From an uncultured Bacteroidia bacterium (lineage in GTDB: Bacteria > Bacteroidota > Bacteroidia > Bacteroidales > UBA932), in NCBI GenBank assembly GCA_902785825.1, contig CACZZZ010000011.1, forward strand, positions 21,610-85,609: DNA of 64,000 nucleotides. Direction: 5' to 3'. The notes under the pieces were generated by a model. The model worked only from the letters and a program-made list of their open reading frames with translations. It ran no database searches and had not been told where the DNA came from. This document shows positions 1 through 7,763 of the stretch, piece after piece (position 1 is the stretch's first letter; every line of letters begins with the position of its first letter). Both the position numbers and the translations under genes were made by a program.

Positions 1-46
1 TAGGATTCCGGTTCCTACGATTGGCGTTCGATTCGCCATGGGGGTA
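1..46 (+). tRNA. tRNA-Arg(CCG), 3' part only
   Basis: The window opens inside a tRNA. Visible are the anticodon stem TAGGA/TCCTA (1-5, 13-17) with loop TTCCGGT, the T arm TGGCG-TTCGATT-CGCCA (22-38) and the 3' acceptor strand TGGGGGT (39-45) with discriminator A46. Anticodon CCG at 8-10 reads the arginine codon CGG. No CCA is encoded. The 5' acceptor strand and the D arm lie outside the window, so the acceptor pairing cannot be checked. Confidence 0.8.
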
Positions 47-80
47 CGAGAAAAGGCGGCAAAAGCCGCCTTTTCTCGTA
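45..80 (+). terminator. Perfect 16-bp terminator hairpin after tRNA-Arg
   Basis: Positions 45-60 and 65-80 are exact reverse complements around an AAAA loop. The stem itself carries an A-run on the left and a T-run on the right, so it can act as an intrinsic terminator in both directions. It begins in the last base pair of the tRNA acceptor. Confidence 0.75.
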
Positions 81-323
81 CCTTGGGGGATAATCCATCG
101 TCATTCCGATTCTGTCTCTTGTCGTAGGGCTTTCTTTCCCTCCGTTTATCCTGGCCATAATAATGGTTGTGATTGAGTCGCTTTTCTCATTCTTCCTATT
201 CAGGGAGTGCGAGAGTCTCAACCTGTCTTAGGCAAGGTATTTGTTTATTTTGTGAAGTATGGCTAAATTCGTGGCGTTTAAAGAAAGAACGTTTATTTTT
301 TATATTTATTTTTTAAAGCAAGA

Positions 324-950
324 ATGAAAATGAAAAGAATTATCACTCTTATCGCGGCTGCGGTCATGATGACCATCGCCACGAACTCTTTCGCCCAGAT
401 GCAGGTGGGCGCCGGTTACCTCCATTCCAATGAGTCGATTTCAATGAAGGGAACTGACCTCGGTGATATCGGCACTAACGGAGCTTATGCAGGTTTTTCC
501 TACAACCTTCCTATCGCCGGTACTTTCGGCATCGCTCCCGGTCTGTATTATTCACTCCTCATGTCCAACGAGAGCACCAGTTTTGGCAGTGTTAACCTCG
601 GTTCCAAGATGAGAGAGCATTACGTGAATGTGCCCGTGTATTTCAATTTCGGATTCAATCTCGGCGAGAGCTCCAAGCTCTTCATTTTCGCGGGTCCTAC
701 CGCCCAGTTCGGAATCGCTTCATCAAGCGAGCTTTCCGCCGCTGGCATTTCCTCTGGCAAGTTTGACAGGTTCAAGGACGGCAACCTCAGCCGTACCAAC
801 GTCCTTCTCGGTGGTGGAATTGGCCTGAACATCAGCAAGATCCAGATTACCCTCGGATACGACCAGGGTCTCTTCAACCTTGACACTTCCGACGACGGTA
901 CCAAGATCATCAAGAGCTACGCCAAGGCTGGCATCGCTTACCTCTTCTAA
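324..950 (+). CDS. Small outer-membrane beta-barrel protein
   Basis: This 208-aa protein has a signal peptide (residues 1-24, cleavage after SFA), then alternating polar and apolar strands rich in Gly, Tyr and Phe, and ends in the aromatic stretch IAYLF with a terminal Phe, the usual C-terminal signal for outer-membrane insertion. It resembles the Bacteroidota porin-family / OmpW-PorT-like barrels of about 200 aa. The function is unknown. A second in-frame ATG two codons downstream is an alternative start. The upstream 80-323 stretch is AT-rich before the ATG and shows no other gene. It converges with the barrel gene ending at 964. Confidence 0.8.
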   Translation: MKMKRIITLIAAAVMMTIATNSFAQMQVGAGYLHSNESISMKGTDLGDIGTNGAYAGFSYNLPIAGTFGIAPGLYYSLLMSNESTSFGSVNLGSKMREHYVNVPVYFNFGFNLGESSKLFIFAGPTAQFGIASSSELSAAGISSGKFDRFKDGNLSRTNVLLGGGIGLNISKIQITLGYDQGLFNLDTSDDGTKIIKSYAKAGIAYLF

Positions 951-963
951 GAAATACGGGAAT

Positions 964-2769
964 TTAGAAATTCCATTTGAATCCTAGCAGGATGAGCCTC
1001 CGGTTCATCCTGCTTTCTTCTTCCCATGAGTCGGAAAAGTCTTCGGATAAGACTTTCACGACTTTTTTCCTGTCCAGCAGGTCTCTTCCGTCGAGGGAGA
1101 GGGTGATCTTGCCGAGGCGCTTGGATATCCTCGCGTTGACGGAGACATACTCCTTGATGATCGAGTAGAATGTGACGATATCGCCTTGATAAGTTCCGCT
1201 GGCGGAGAAGTCCCAACCATGTCCTGGATGGAAACCGGCATCGGCTCTCATGATCCAGCGGTGGGTGTCTTTGATCATGTCTCCGCTCCCGTACTTGTGA
1301 CGGCGCTCCTGGAGATAGTCCGCTTTAAGGGAGCCGGTGATTTTTTTGCCGTTCCATGAGACTCCCGCCTGCTGGCCGAAGCTGTCGCCATAAGCCGTGT
1401 TGTCCCATCTGAAGACAGTGTAGGATCTCCCGTCGACTATCTCGTCGGTGAAAAACTGCTCGATCTCGTCGCTGGTGTGGGCAAGAGTGGAACGGGAGGT
1501 GAATCGGAATCTCTTGATAGTCAACTGATAATCAAGAAACCCCGAGGTCCTGACCGTCGGGTTGAGATCAGGATCGCCCCTGAACACCTGCCCCTCGATC
1601 GCACCCTGGCGGTCATACCAGCAGATTTGCTGATAAGAAGGGTGGGTGATGGAACGTGAAGCGCCGGCAGTGATGTTATGGGCGGGAGTGGGCTTCCAGA
1701 AGAACTGGACACTACCGATCGTGGACGGTGGCCTCCAATTGACCTCATGGTCTTTCCCCTTGTCAGTCAGGTAGTTCCCGTATTGCTGGAAAGTGGTGTT
1801 GAGGTCGGCGCCATATTTCTTCTTGTGGTAACTAAGCCTTATGTTTGGCTCAGCGAATATCTCTATGTAATTGAAGTTTTCCCTGAGCCTTAAGCTGTCC
1901 CGCCACTCATTTTCTCCAATCTCAATGGCGCCGCTGTAATGGTCCAAGAGATGGCTTCCCCTCATCCTTATACCGGCTTCCGCGACGAGGGAAGGGATTC
2001 CGGCCAGTGTGGAATCCCTGAATGTGAAAGATACTCCGGAATTATAGCGGTTGTTGTGGGGCGTCAACCTGTACGTGTCTCCTATCCTCAGATTCTCTAT
2101 TTCGATATCACCTTCCACGAAAGCTTCCGCCCATTCTGACGTTTTCCTCTCCATGGATGCCCCGGCGTCGAAGGATGTGTGGAAGGAGAAACGCGTCTCC
2201 CGCAAGAAATGACTTGAATTGAAGTTGATAGAGGAGGAATACCCTGTCGTTTTCCTCTCTTCAACGCGTAAGTCGGCGGTGCTCGTGCTCATCAACTTGA
2301 TTTTAGCGGTGTTGTTCTCGACTATGCCGTGATTGGGACTCACAGATGCCCTGACGGAATACGAGTTTCTTTTGTCAGGATTCCACCTCGCTCCGGCGTT
2401 GAAGAATCCGGATCTGGCCTTGCTGCTCTCTTCATTCCAGATAACACCGAAGAAGGTTCTGTTCAAGACGATCCTGGTCTTGTCAGTGATGTTTTTCTCG
2501 AACCCGGTCCCGATCGAGGTGTTGAACTGGAATGTGGGTTTCTTGTATGAAAGATTCAAAGTCCCGTTCTCAGTCAGGCGGGTGTTATTCATTGTCATTT
2601 TACTCCAATCAATGAAGCCTACGCCTGAGGTGAGGTTAAAGTCTCCTGACCATTTTCCGACCCTGACTTTGGCGGTGTCTTTACTTGCTGGCATAGCGCC
2701 AACCCTGACCGGCAAAGCTCCGGCCAGGGATAGCATTAAAATGATATTCAATAACTTCCGGAAACGCAT
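964..2769 (-). CDS. Outer-membrane beta-barrel protein without plug domain
   Basis: The 601-aa product has an N-terminal signal sequence (about 1-25), many amphipathic strands with repeated aromatic-girdle residues, and a C-terminal GFKWNF ending in Phe. The strand pattern resembles the barrel part of TonB-dependent receptors or of the OMP_b-brl families. The carboxypeptidase-like repeat and the plug that normally precede such a barrel are absent, so it may be a plug-less relative or a non-TonB barrel. Its ATG follows the TAA of the S9 peptidase with no gap, so the two are almost surely co-translated. Substrate unknown. Confidence 0.7.
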   Translation of the reverse strand: MRFRKLLNIILMLSLAGALPVRVGAMPASKDTAKVRVGKWSGDFNLTSGVGFIDWSKMTMNNTRLTENGTLNLSYKKPTFQFNTSIGTGFEKNITDKTRIVLNRTFFGVIWNEESSKARSGFFNAGARWNPDKRNSYSVRASVSPNHGIVENNTAKIKLMSTSTADLRVEERKTTGYSSSINFNSSHFLRETRFSFHTSFDAGASMERKTSEWAEAFVEGDIEIENLRIGDTYRLTPHNNRYNSGVSFTFRDSTLAGIPSLVAEAGIRMRGSHLLDHYSGAIEIGENEWRDSLRLRENFNYIEIFAEPNIRLSYHKKKYGADLNTTFQQYGNYLTDKGKDHEVNWRPPSTIGSVQFFWKPTPAHNITAGASRSITHPSYQQICWYDRQGAIEGQVFRGDPDLNPTVRTSGFLDYQLTIKRFRFTSRSTLAHTSDEIEQFFTDEIVDGRSYTVFRWDNTAYGDSFGQQAGVSWNGKKITGSLKADYLQERRHKYGSGDMIKDTHRWIMRADAGFHPGHGWDFSASGTYQGDIVTFYSIIKEYVSVNARISKRLGKITLSLDGRDLLDRKKVVKVLSEDFSDSWEEESRMNRRLILLGFKWNF

Positions 2770-5058
2770 TTACTTGCACCAACGATCCAGCCAGTCGAAG
2801 TAGCAGCGATGCCAAAACAGCGCGTTCTGAGGCTGCAGGATCCAGTGGTTCTCCTCCGGGAATACGACCAGCTTGGAAGGAACACCCATCATCTGGGCCG
2901 TGTTGAAAGCGGCCATTCCCTGATCGTACGGAATGCGATAGTCCATCATGCCATGGATGCAGAGGATCGGCGTGTGCCATTTCGTGACATTGGCGGCAGG
3001 GGAGTTGGAGTAGTGGCGCTGGGCTTTAGGCGTGTCGCTCCAAGGCGAGCCAGCCTGTTGGAGACCTCCGAAGGTCTTCCCGTCACCCTTGGGACCCATC
3101 TGGCCGGGAGTGTATGAATATTCGGTCAGACCACCGTTGTCCCAGTTGGGGAACCACATCTCCTCGGTCTCGTAGTACATGTATTTCTCATCGAATATTC
3201 CCGCATGGGCGATGAAGCAGTCGTAGGTGTCGCCATGGATGCCGGCCATGTAGTAAACGCTGAATCCGCCGTATGAGGCACCGCAGGCGGCCAGTTTGCC
3301 GACGTAAGGTTCCTTCTTCATCTCACGAGCGGCGCTCAGGTAGTCCTGCATGTTGATGCCGATGTAGTCTCCGCTGATCTGCTCACACCATTCCTGCCCG
3401 AAGGCGGTCGTGCCGCGGCGGTTAGGCAGAATCACGATGTAGCCCTGGGAGGCCATCAGACGATAGTTCCAGCGATAGCTCCATCCCTGGCTCAGAGTTC
3501 CCTGGGGACCGCCCAGGAATATCTCGATAGCGGGGTAAACTATCGTGGAATCGAATTTCGGGGGATAGAGGACCCAAGTCAACATTTTCTTGCCATCAAC
3601 AGTGGTGATCCATCTCTCCTGGATGTCGCAGGACTCAAGTTGGCCGATTATATGCCCGTTCTCATCGGAAATCCTTCCGAAAGAGCCGTCCTCTTCTTTC
3701 ACGGCTACAAGCTCTGTAGGGAACTCCATGGAGGCATAGCTGGCGAGCAATGTCCCGTCCACGACAGCGAATGGTGAATTGAAATCGTACCAAGCGTCAT
3801 TCGGAGTGATTCGCAGGGGCTCCACGGCTATGTCGGTGTGAGCCTCAGCAGTTGAACTGCCGGTGACAGCATCTACCTTGTAAATGGCCTGGAGACCTTC
3901 AGTCAGAGCATTGAAATAGATATACTTCGAGTCTTCGGACCAGACCGGTCCTGCGGCGTTGTACTTGAAGTTGGCGGTCAACTCGCGGATGTCAGAGACT
4001 TTTACCTCCGTCTGTCCATCGGACTCGACAGGGTTGTCAACAGTGGCGACGAATAAGCGGGTCTTGTCGGCCTCATAGCCGTCACGCGCCATGCTTAGGA
4101 AAGCGATGTGTTTGCCGTCAGGGCTCCATACAGGATCAGTGTCATAACCGCCCCCCATCGGGATGCGGACTGTCTGCCCGGTCACTATCTTATAGATGTA
4201 AATCTCTGTGTCTGTGGAGAAAGCATACTCCCTTCCTGTCTCCTTCTTCTTGCAAGAATATGCCACCATTTGTCCGTCGGGGCTCCAGGAGACTTGGTCA
4301 AGACCTCCGAATGGCTCCAAAGGAAGCTCGTATTTGCCCGCGTCTTCTCCGAGAATATTCATGGAATTGTCTCCTGTGACCATTGTCCCCTCGGAAAGCG
4401 GGGCGACATAAGTCTGCGGGCGCTCAGTCACCCAATGGTCCCAGTGGCGGTACATAAGATCCTCTGTGACATAGGCTTTGGCCTTGTCCAGTCCCTTGTC
4501 GAAGTCCTGCGGAGTCTTGACCGGCCCGGGAACCGTGCTGACGTAGAGTACCTGCGACTCGTCAGGGCTGATGGCGAACTCTCCCATGCCATCTTTTACG
4601 TCGCTGAGTACCTTACCCTCACCGATGGCGGGATTGCCTCCGGTCACGGTGAAAGGAGCCTTGCGCAGCTGGCCTCCCTGAAGGTAGTAGATGGAATTCC
4701 CATCATTGCTCCAGCGAGCGTTGGACACGCTTTTGCCCTCTTTGGTAAGTTGGATCTTGTCTCCGAAAGCAAGACCGTTCTCATCCTTGGTGACTTCCTG
4801 GACGAAGAGGTTCCTGCAGGAACGGTTGTCCTCGATCGAGGTGTAACTGACCCCATAGAGGATCCATCTCCCGTCGGGAGAAAGTTGGGGGTCTGAAAGC
4901 CTTCCTAAGGAAAGCAGGATCTCCGGGGTCATAACCCCGTTCTCGGCCTTGATTTCTGAAGGGCCGATGTAGGCGCCGTTTCCGGCCGGCTCTTTCTGAG
5001 CGCATCCCATAATCATCATAGCAGTTGCCGCCGCAATGGCGAATGACTTGGTTCTCAT
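2770..5058 (-). CDS. S9-family (prolyl oligopeptidase-type) serine peptidase lipoprotein
   Basis: A periplasmic peptidase of about 762 aa. Residues 1-20 form a lipoprotein signal ending in MGC. The first half holds PD40/WD40-like propeller repeats (motifs such as SPDGRWILYG, SPDGQMVAYS, SPDGKHIAFL). The C-terminal alpha/beta-hydrolase domain carries Ser595 in GASYGG, Asp706 in MMDYR and His738 in EENHW. The family cleaves short peptides, often as dipeptidyl- or acylaminoacyl-peptidases; which one cannot be told here. The frame is open 24 codons further upstream, but the ATG at 5058 starts exactly at the signal peptide. It lies 4 nt after the WYL regulator and directly before the barrel gene. 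Confidence 0.88.
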   Translation of the reverse strand: MRTKSFAIAAATAMMIMGCAQKEPAGNGAYIGPSEIKAENGVMTPEILLSLGRLSDPQLSPDGRWILYGVSYTSIEDNRSCRNLFVQEVTKDENGLAFGDKIQLTKEGKSVSNARWSNDGNSIYYLQGGQLRKAPFTVTGGNPAIGEGKVLSDVKDGMGEFAISPDESQVLYVSTVPGPVKTPQDFDKGLDKAKAYVTEDLMYRHWDHWVTERPQTYVAPLSEGTMVTGDNSMNILGEDAGKYELPLEPFGGLDQVSWSPDGQMVAYSCKKKETGREYAFSTDTEIYIYKIVTGQTVRIPMGGGYDTDPVWSPDGKHIAFLSMARDGYEADKTRLFVATVDNPVESDGQTEVKVSDIRELTANFKYNAAGPVWSEDSKYIYFNALTEGLQAIYKVDAVTGSSTAEAHTDIAVEPLRITPNDAWYDFNSPFAVVDGTLLASYASMEFPTELVAVKEEDGSFGRISDENGHIIGQLESCDIQERWITTVDGKKMLTWVLYPPKFDSTIVYPAIEIFLGGPQGTLSQGWSYRWNYRLMASQGYIVILPNRRGTTAFGQEWCEQISGDYIGINMQDYLSAAREMKKEPYVGKLAACGASYGGFSVYYMAGIHGDTYDCFIAHAGIFDEKYMYYETEEMWFPNWDNGGLTEYSYTPGQMGPKGDGKTFGGLQQAGSPWSDTPKAQRHYSNSPAANVTKWHTPILCIHGMMDYRIPYDQGMAAFNTAQMMGVPSKLVVFPEENHWILQPQNALFWHRCYFDWLDRWCK

Positions 5059-5062
5059 AATA

Positions 5063-6010
5063 TTATCTATAATTATCCAATCCTTTTTCAAGCATTGACC
5101 TGACGGCCGAGCGAACACTCTCCGGCTCAAGCACCTCGACCCTTCCGGCCAGACGGCAGAACTCCATGAGCAGATTCTCGTCAGGGATCAGTCTCAGACG
5201 GAATATCCTGCCTCCGCCTTCCGCCGGGCCTTCCTCCTTTTGCGACCTGTGAAGCGGCAGGTCCCGTAGATAGCGGGCCTCCTCGTCGGTCGCCTTCAGG
5301 CGCACTGTCTCACTTTTCTGGCCCTCTTTAGGGAAAAATATTCCGAAACTGTCGTGGAACAGGGCATCGACATCGAACCCTCTCGGCATCTTGAATGTCT
5401 TGTCCATCTCCTTGAGCGACACGATCCTGTCGAGCCCGTAAACTCGCCAGGCGCTCATGTCGTTATTGGGGACGACCGTGCCGTCCTTTATGGCCCTTTC
5501 CCGGCAATATGCCACAAGATACCAACGTCTCTCATGCTCCTTGACGGCGAAAGGCTGGATGTGTAGGGTGTCTGTCTGGGGTGAGTTGTATTTCCCGTAT
5601 TCAATCTCAAGCTCCCTCCCGTCTTCCATGGCCTGCATTATTGAGGTCAGGTAAATCTGTCCCGATGGGACATCCTCGACGCTGACCCTCCCGGAGAGTC
5701 TCTCTTTACCGAGAGTGAGGAGGTTGCTGACTGTGAAGGTGTTGACCAGCCAGCCGACACTCTTGTCGTTGTCCATGACTTCGTCGCTATAAGGTATTGA
5801 GTACCTGTTAGTTCCTCTGTCGCAGACGATGTCAATCCCAAAGATCTCGGCTATGGCCAGGCGGTGGTTGTTGAATGTCCTCCTGGAATATGGCTGGTCG
5901 TACCGGCGCTCGTACTTGTCCGAAATATCGCGGAGCGTGAGACCCCGCTCCCCGGAAGCGGAGAGCGTCTGGATCAGCCAGATATATTTTCCAATAAGCT
6001 CGGAGACCAT
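5063..6010 (-). CDS. WYL-domain transcriptional regulator
   Basis: This 315-aa cytosolic regulator has an N-terminal helix-turn-helix region (about 1-75, with the ARTF-like stretch YSRRTFNNHRLAIAEIFG) and a central WYL domain whose signature W163-Y164-L165 lies in RRWYLVAYCRER, followed by the usual RVYGLDRI segment. A WYL C-terminal extension ends the protein. WYL domains sense ligands, sometimes nucleic acids, and control stress, metabolism or defence genes. Here the gene sits in a tight minus-strand run with the S9 peptidase 4 nt downstream, so regulation of that peptidase/barrel pair is a reasonable inference, not something the sequence proves. Confidence 0.85.
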   Translation of the reverse strand: MVSELIGKYIWLIQTLSASGERGLTLRDISDKYERRYDQPYSRRTFNNHRLAIAEIFGIDIVCDRGTNRYSIPYSDEVMDNDKSVGWLVNTFTVSNLLTLGKERLSGRVSVEDVPSGQIYLTSIMQAMEDGRELEIEYGKYNSPQTDTLHIQPFAVKEHERRWYLVAYCRERAIKDGTVVPNNDMSAWRVYGLDRIVSLKEMDKTFKMPRGFDVDALFHDSFGIFFPKEGQKSETVRLKATDEEARYLRDLPLHRSQKEEGPAEGGGRIFRLRLIPDENLLMEFCRLAGRVEVLEPESVRSAVRSMLEKGLDNYR

Positions 6011-6019
6011 GAATCTGTT

Positions 6020-6622
6020 CTACTCGTTCAGGCTTGGTATCTGGACCGCCGGCCATCCGTAGTCCTTGTAGTACTTCACGGCCAGGTTGTTCTTTTTGAC
6101 GAATCTCGCTATAGCCGACTTCCGTATTTCCTCACGGGCCTCGTTGTCGGAATATGCTTTCTGGAATTCCTCGAACCTGTCGCCGAAAATGGCTTTGGCT
6201 GTCGGCAGGTATTCACTACCGTCGCCAACCGCATCGAATCCGGCCACGGAAAACTGTCCTTCGGAGTCCTTTTTGATATGCATCTTTCCCGCATGGTTGC
6301 CGCCTGAGACGAATAACAGGCTATCGCCAGAGACATTGAAGTCCTCTACCCAGAAGTCACCCCAGACCTGGATATCTTCCGCTGAGCTGTCATCAATAGA
6401 ACAGTAATCAGAATACGGGATGGTGACTTCGCCGGTGGCATATCCTTTCCCGATAACATCGGTCAGGTACTTGCTGATGGCTCCGTGATACTGATCAGTG
6501 ACTGATTCGGAAACTGGTTCGGTGGATGATTCAGCGACGTTGTTTTTCTGCCTGTTCCCACAGGAAGTGAAAAGAATGCCCAGTAGAGCCATTGGCAGCA
6601 GAATTCTGGTCAAGAGTCTCAT
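6020..6622 (-). CDS. Lipoprotein of unknown function
   Basis: The 200-aa product starts at the ATG at 6622, chosen because the signal peptide begins there; an in-frame ATG 11 codons upstream adds only polar residues. A lipobox ends at Cys21 (LFTSC), followed by a Ser/Glu-rich linker. The rest is a soluble domain with no motif I recognise. The C-terminal part (residues about 140-200, AKAIFGDRFEEFQKAY...) looks helical. It lies 19 nt after the DUF362 gene and 9 nt before the WYL regulator, so it belongs to the same transcription unit. Confidence 0.6.
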   Translation of the reverse strand: MRLLTRILLPMALLGILFTSCGNRQKNNVAESSTEPVSESVTDQYHGAISKYLTDVIGKGYATGEVTIPYSDYCSIDDSSAEDIQVWGDFWVEDFNVSGDSLLFVSGGNHAGKMHIKKDSEGQFSVAGFDAVGDGSEYLPTAKAIFGDRFEEFQKAYSDNEAREEIRKSAIARFVKKNNLAVKYYKDYGWPAVQIPSLNE

Positions 6623-6641
6623 GTCAATGATGAAATGTCGG

Positions 6642-7643
6642 TTATCGCTTGTCAATGTTTTTCAGCATGTATTTTCTTCCGCCAAGGCCTATTTTCTCGG
6701 CATGTTCGAGGATGTGGAGGCCATGCTGGCGGTTGATCCTTTGCTGGAGAGGGGAGGCTGTGTCTCCTTCAGTGTCCTTGTGGTTGAAAACCAAATCGAT
6801 GCAAGCCTGGTCCAGGGCCACGGGATCCGTAGATGCGAGGATGCCGATGTCTTTCATGCGAGGCTTGTCTGGATTGCCATCGCAGTCGCAGTCCACCGAC
6901 ATGTTGTTCATCACATCGATGTAAACGATATTCCTGCCATCAGCTTTGAAATAGTCATGGACAGCCTGCGCCGCGGCGGCCATAGACTCGAGGAATCCGT
7001 CCTGATCGTCATCCAGCCACTTTGTTGTGGTACGCCCGGCTGAATGGATGTAAAGCTTTCCGGCGGAAGAGGCGAAACCGATGCTCTGGTTTTTCAGGAC
7101 TCCACCGAATCCACCCATCGCATGGCCTTTGAAATGGGCGAGATTGATAACGAAGTCATAGTTCTTTATATGGCTTCCGACTATGTCGTATTGGATGTGT
7201 GACTTGTCCTTCACCGGGATCTGGATGTCTTCCTCAGCGTCCATTATGTCCACGGGGGCAACAGCCTCGAAGCCGCGTTCCTTGATGGCCTTGCGGTGAG
7301 CCTCAGTGGTAGCCCTGCTGCCTCCATAGGCTGTGTTGCACTCCACAAGCGTCCCGTTCACCTCATGGACAAGATCAGCGATCAGCTCGGGACGGAGGTG
7401 GTTGCTCTTTGAAGACTCTCCGGTTGATATCTTGACAGCAACCCTGCCTTCAGGTTTCACTCCCAAAGCCTTGTATATTTCGACGAGTCCTTTTGGGCTT
7501 ATGTCGGACGTGAAATAGACAGTCGCACCTTCTTTCGAGTCTTCGAATCCGGTGTTTACTTGCTGTACATTCTTGGTGCCGGAACAGGAGCAAATCAGGA
7601 TCGCGACGGAAATAAGTGAGAATAAAAAGGTTCTGCGTCTCAT
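6642..7643 (-). CDS. DUF362-family lipoprotein
   Basis: The 333-aa protein has a lipoprotein-type signal (LICSC, Cys18 or Cys20) and a DUF362-like body: an N-terminal GRVAVKIS segment, a central NLAHFKGHAMGGFGGVLKN stretch with the conserved His/Lys/Gly-rich core, and the C-terminal STDPVALDQACIDLV motif found in this family. DUF362 proteins are often linked to iron-sulfur clusters; no classic 4Fe-4S CxxCxxC motif is seen, only a CDCD pair. Biochemical role unknown. It is the first gene of the minus-strand unit, with a promoter box 29 nt upstream. Confidence 0.75.
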   Translation of the reverse strand: MRRRTFLFSLISVAILICSCSGTKNVQQVNTGFEDSKEGATVYFTSDISPKGLVEIYKALGVKPEGRVAVKISTGESSKSNHLRPELIADLVHEVNGTLVECNTAYGGSRATTEAHRKAIKERGFEAVAPVDIMDAEEDIQIPVKDKSHIQYDIVGSHIKNYDFVINLAHFKGHAMGGFGGVLKNQSIGFASSAGKLYIHSAGRTTTKWLDDDQDGFLESMAAAAQAVHDYFKADGRNIVYIDVMNNMSVDCDCDGNPDKPRMKDIGILASTDPVALDQACIDLVFNHKDTEGDTASPLQQRINRQHGLHILEHAEKIGLGGRKYMLKNIDKR

Positions 7644-7672
7644 TGTTGTTGGGGTTGTTTTGTGATTATCCG

Positions 7673-7680
7673 CAAATTTA
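7673..7680 (-). promoter_or_regulatory. -7 box TAAATTTG of the DUF362 operon
   Basis: On the minus strand this reads TAAATTTG, an exact match to the Bacteroidota TAnnTTTG box, 29 nt before the ATG at 7643. It fits as the promoter of the five-gene minus-strand run. Confidence 0.55.
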
Positions 7681-7751
7681 GTTAAAAATATCGAAGGATA
7701 AATTGTTGATAAAAAAAACGCTCACCGCTTTATATTAAACCTAAAAGCATG

Positions 7752-7759
7752 TAAATTCG
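7752..7759 (+). promoter_or_regulatory. -7 box TAAATTCG four nt before the NptA-like start
   Basis: TAAATTCG matches the TAnnTT(T/C)G box and ends 4 nt before the ATG at 7764. Transcription would begin at or within a few bases of the start codon, so the mRNA is probably leaderless. Confidence 0.5.
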
Positions 7760-7763
7760 CGAT

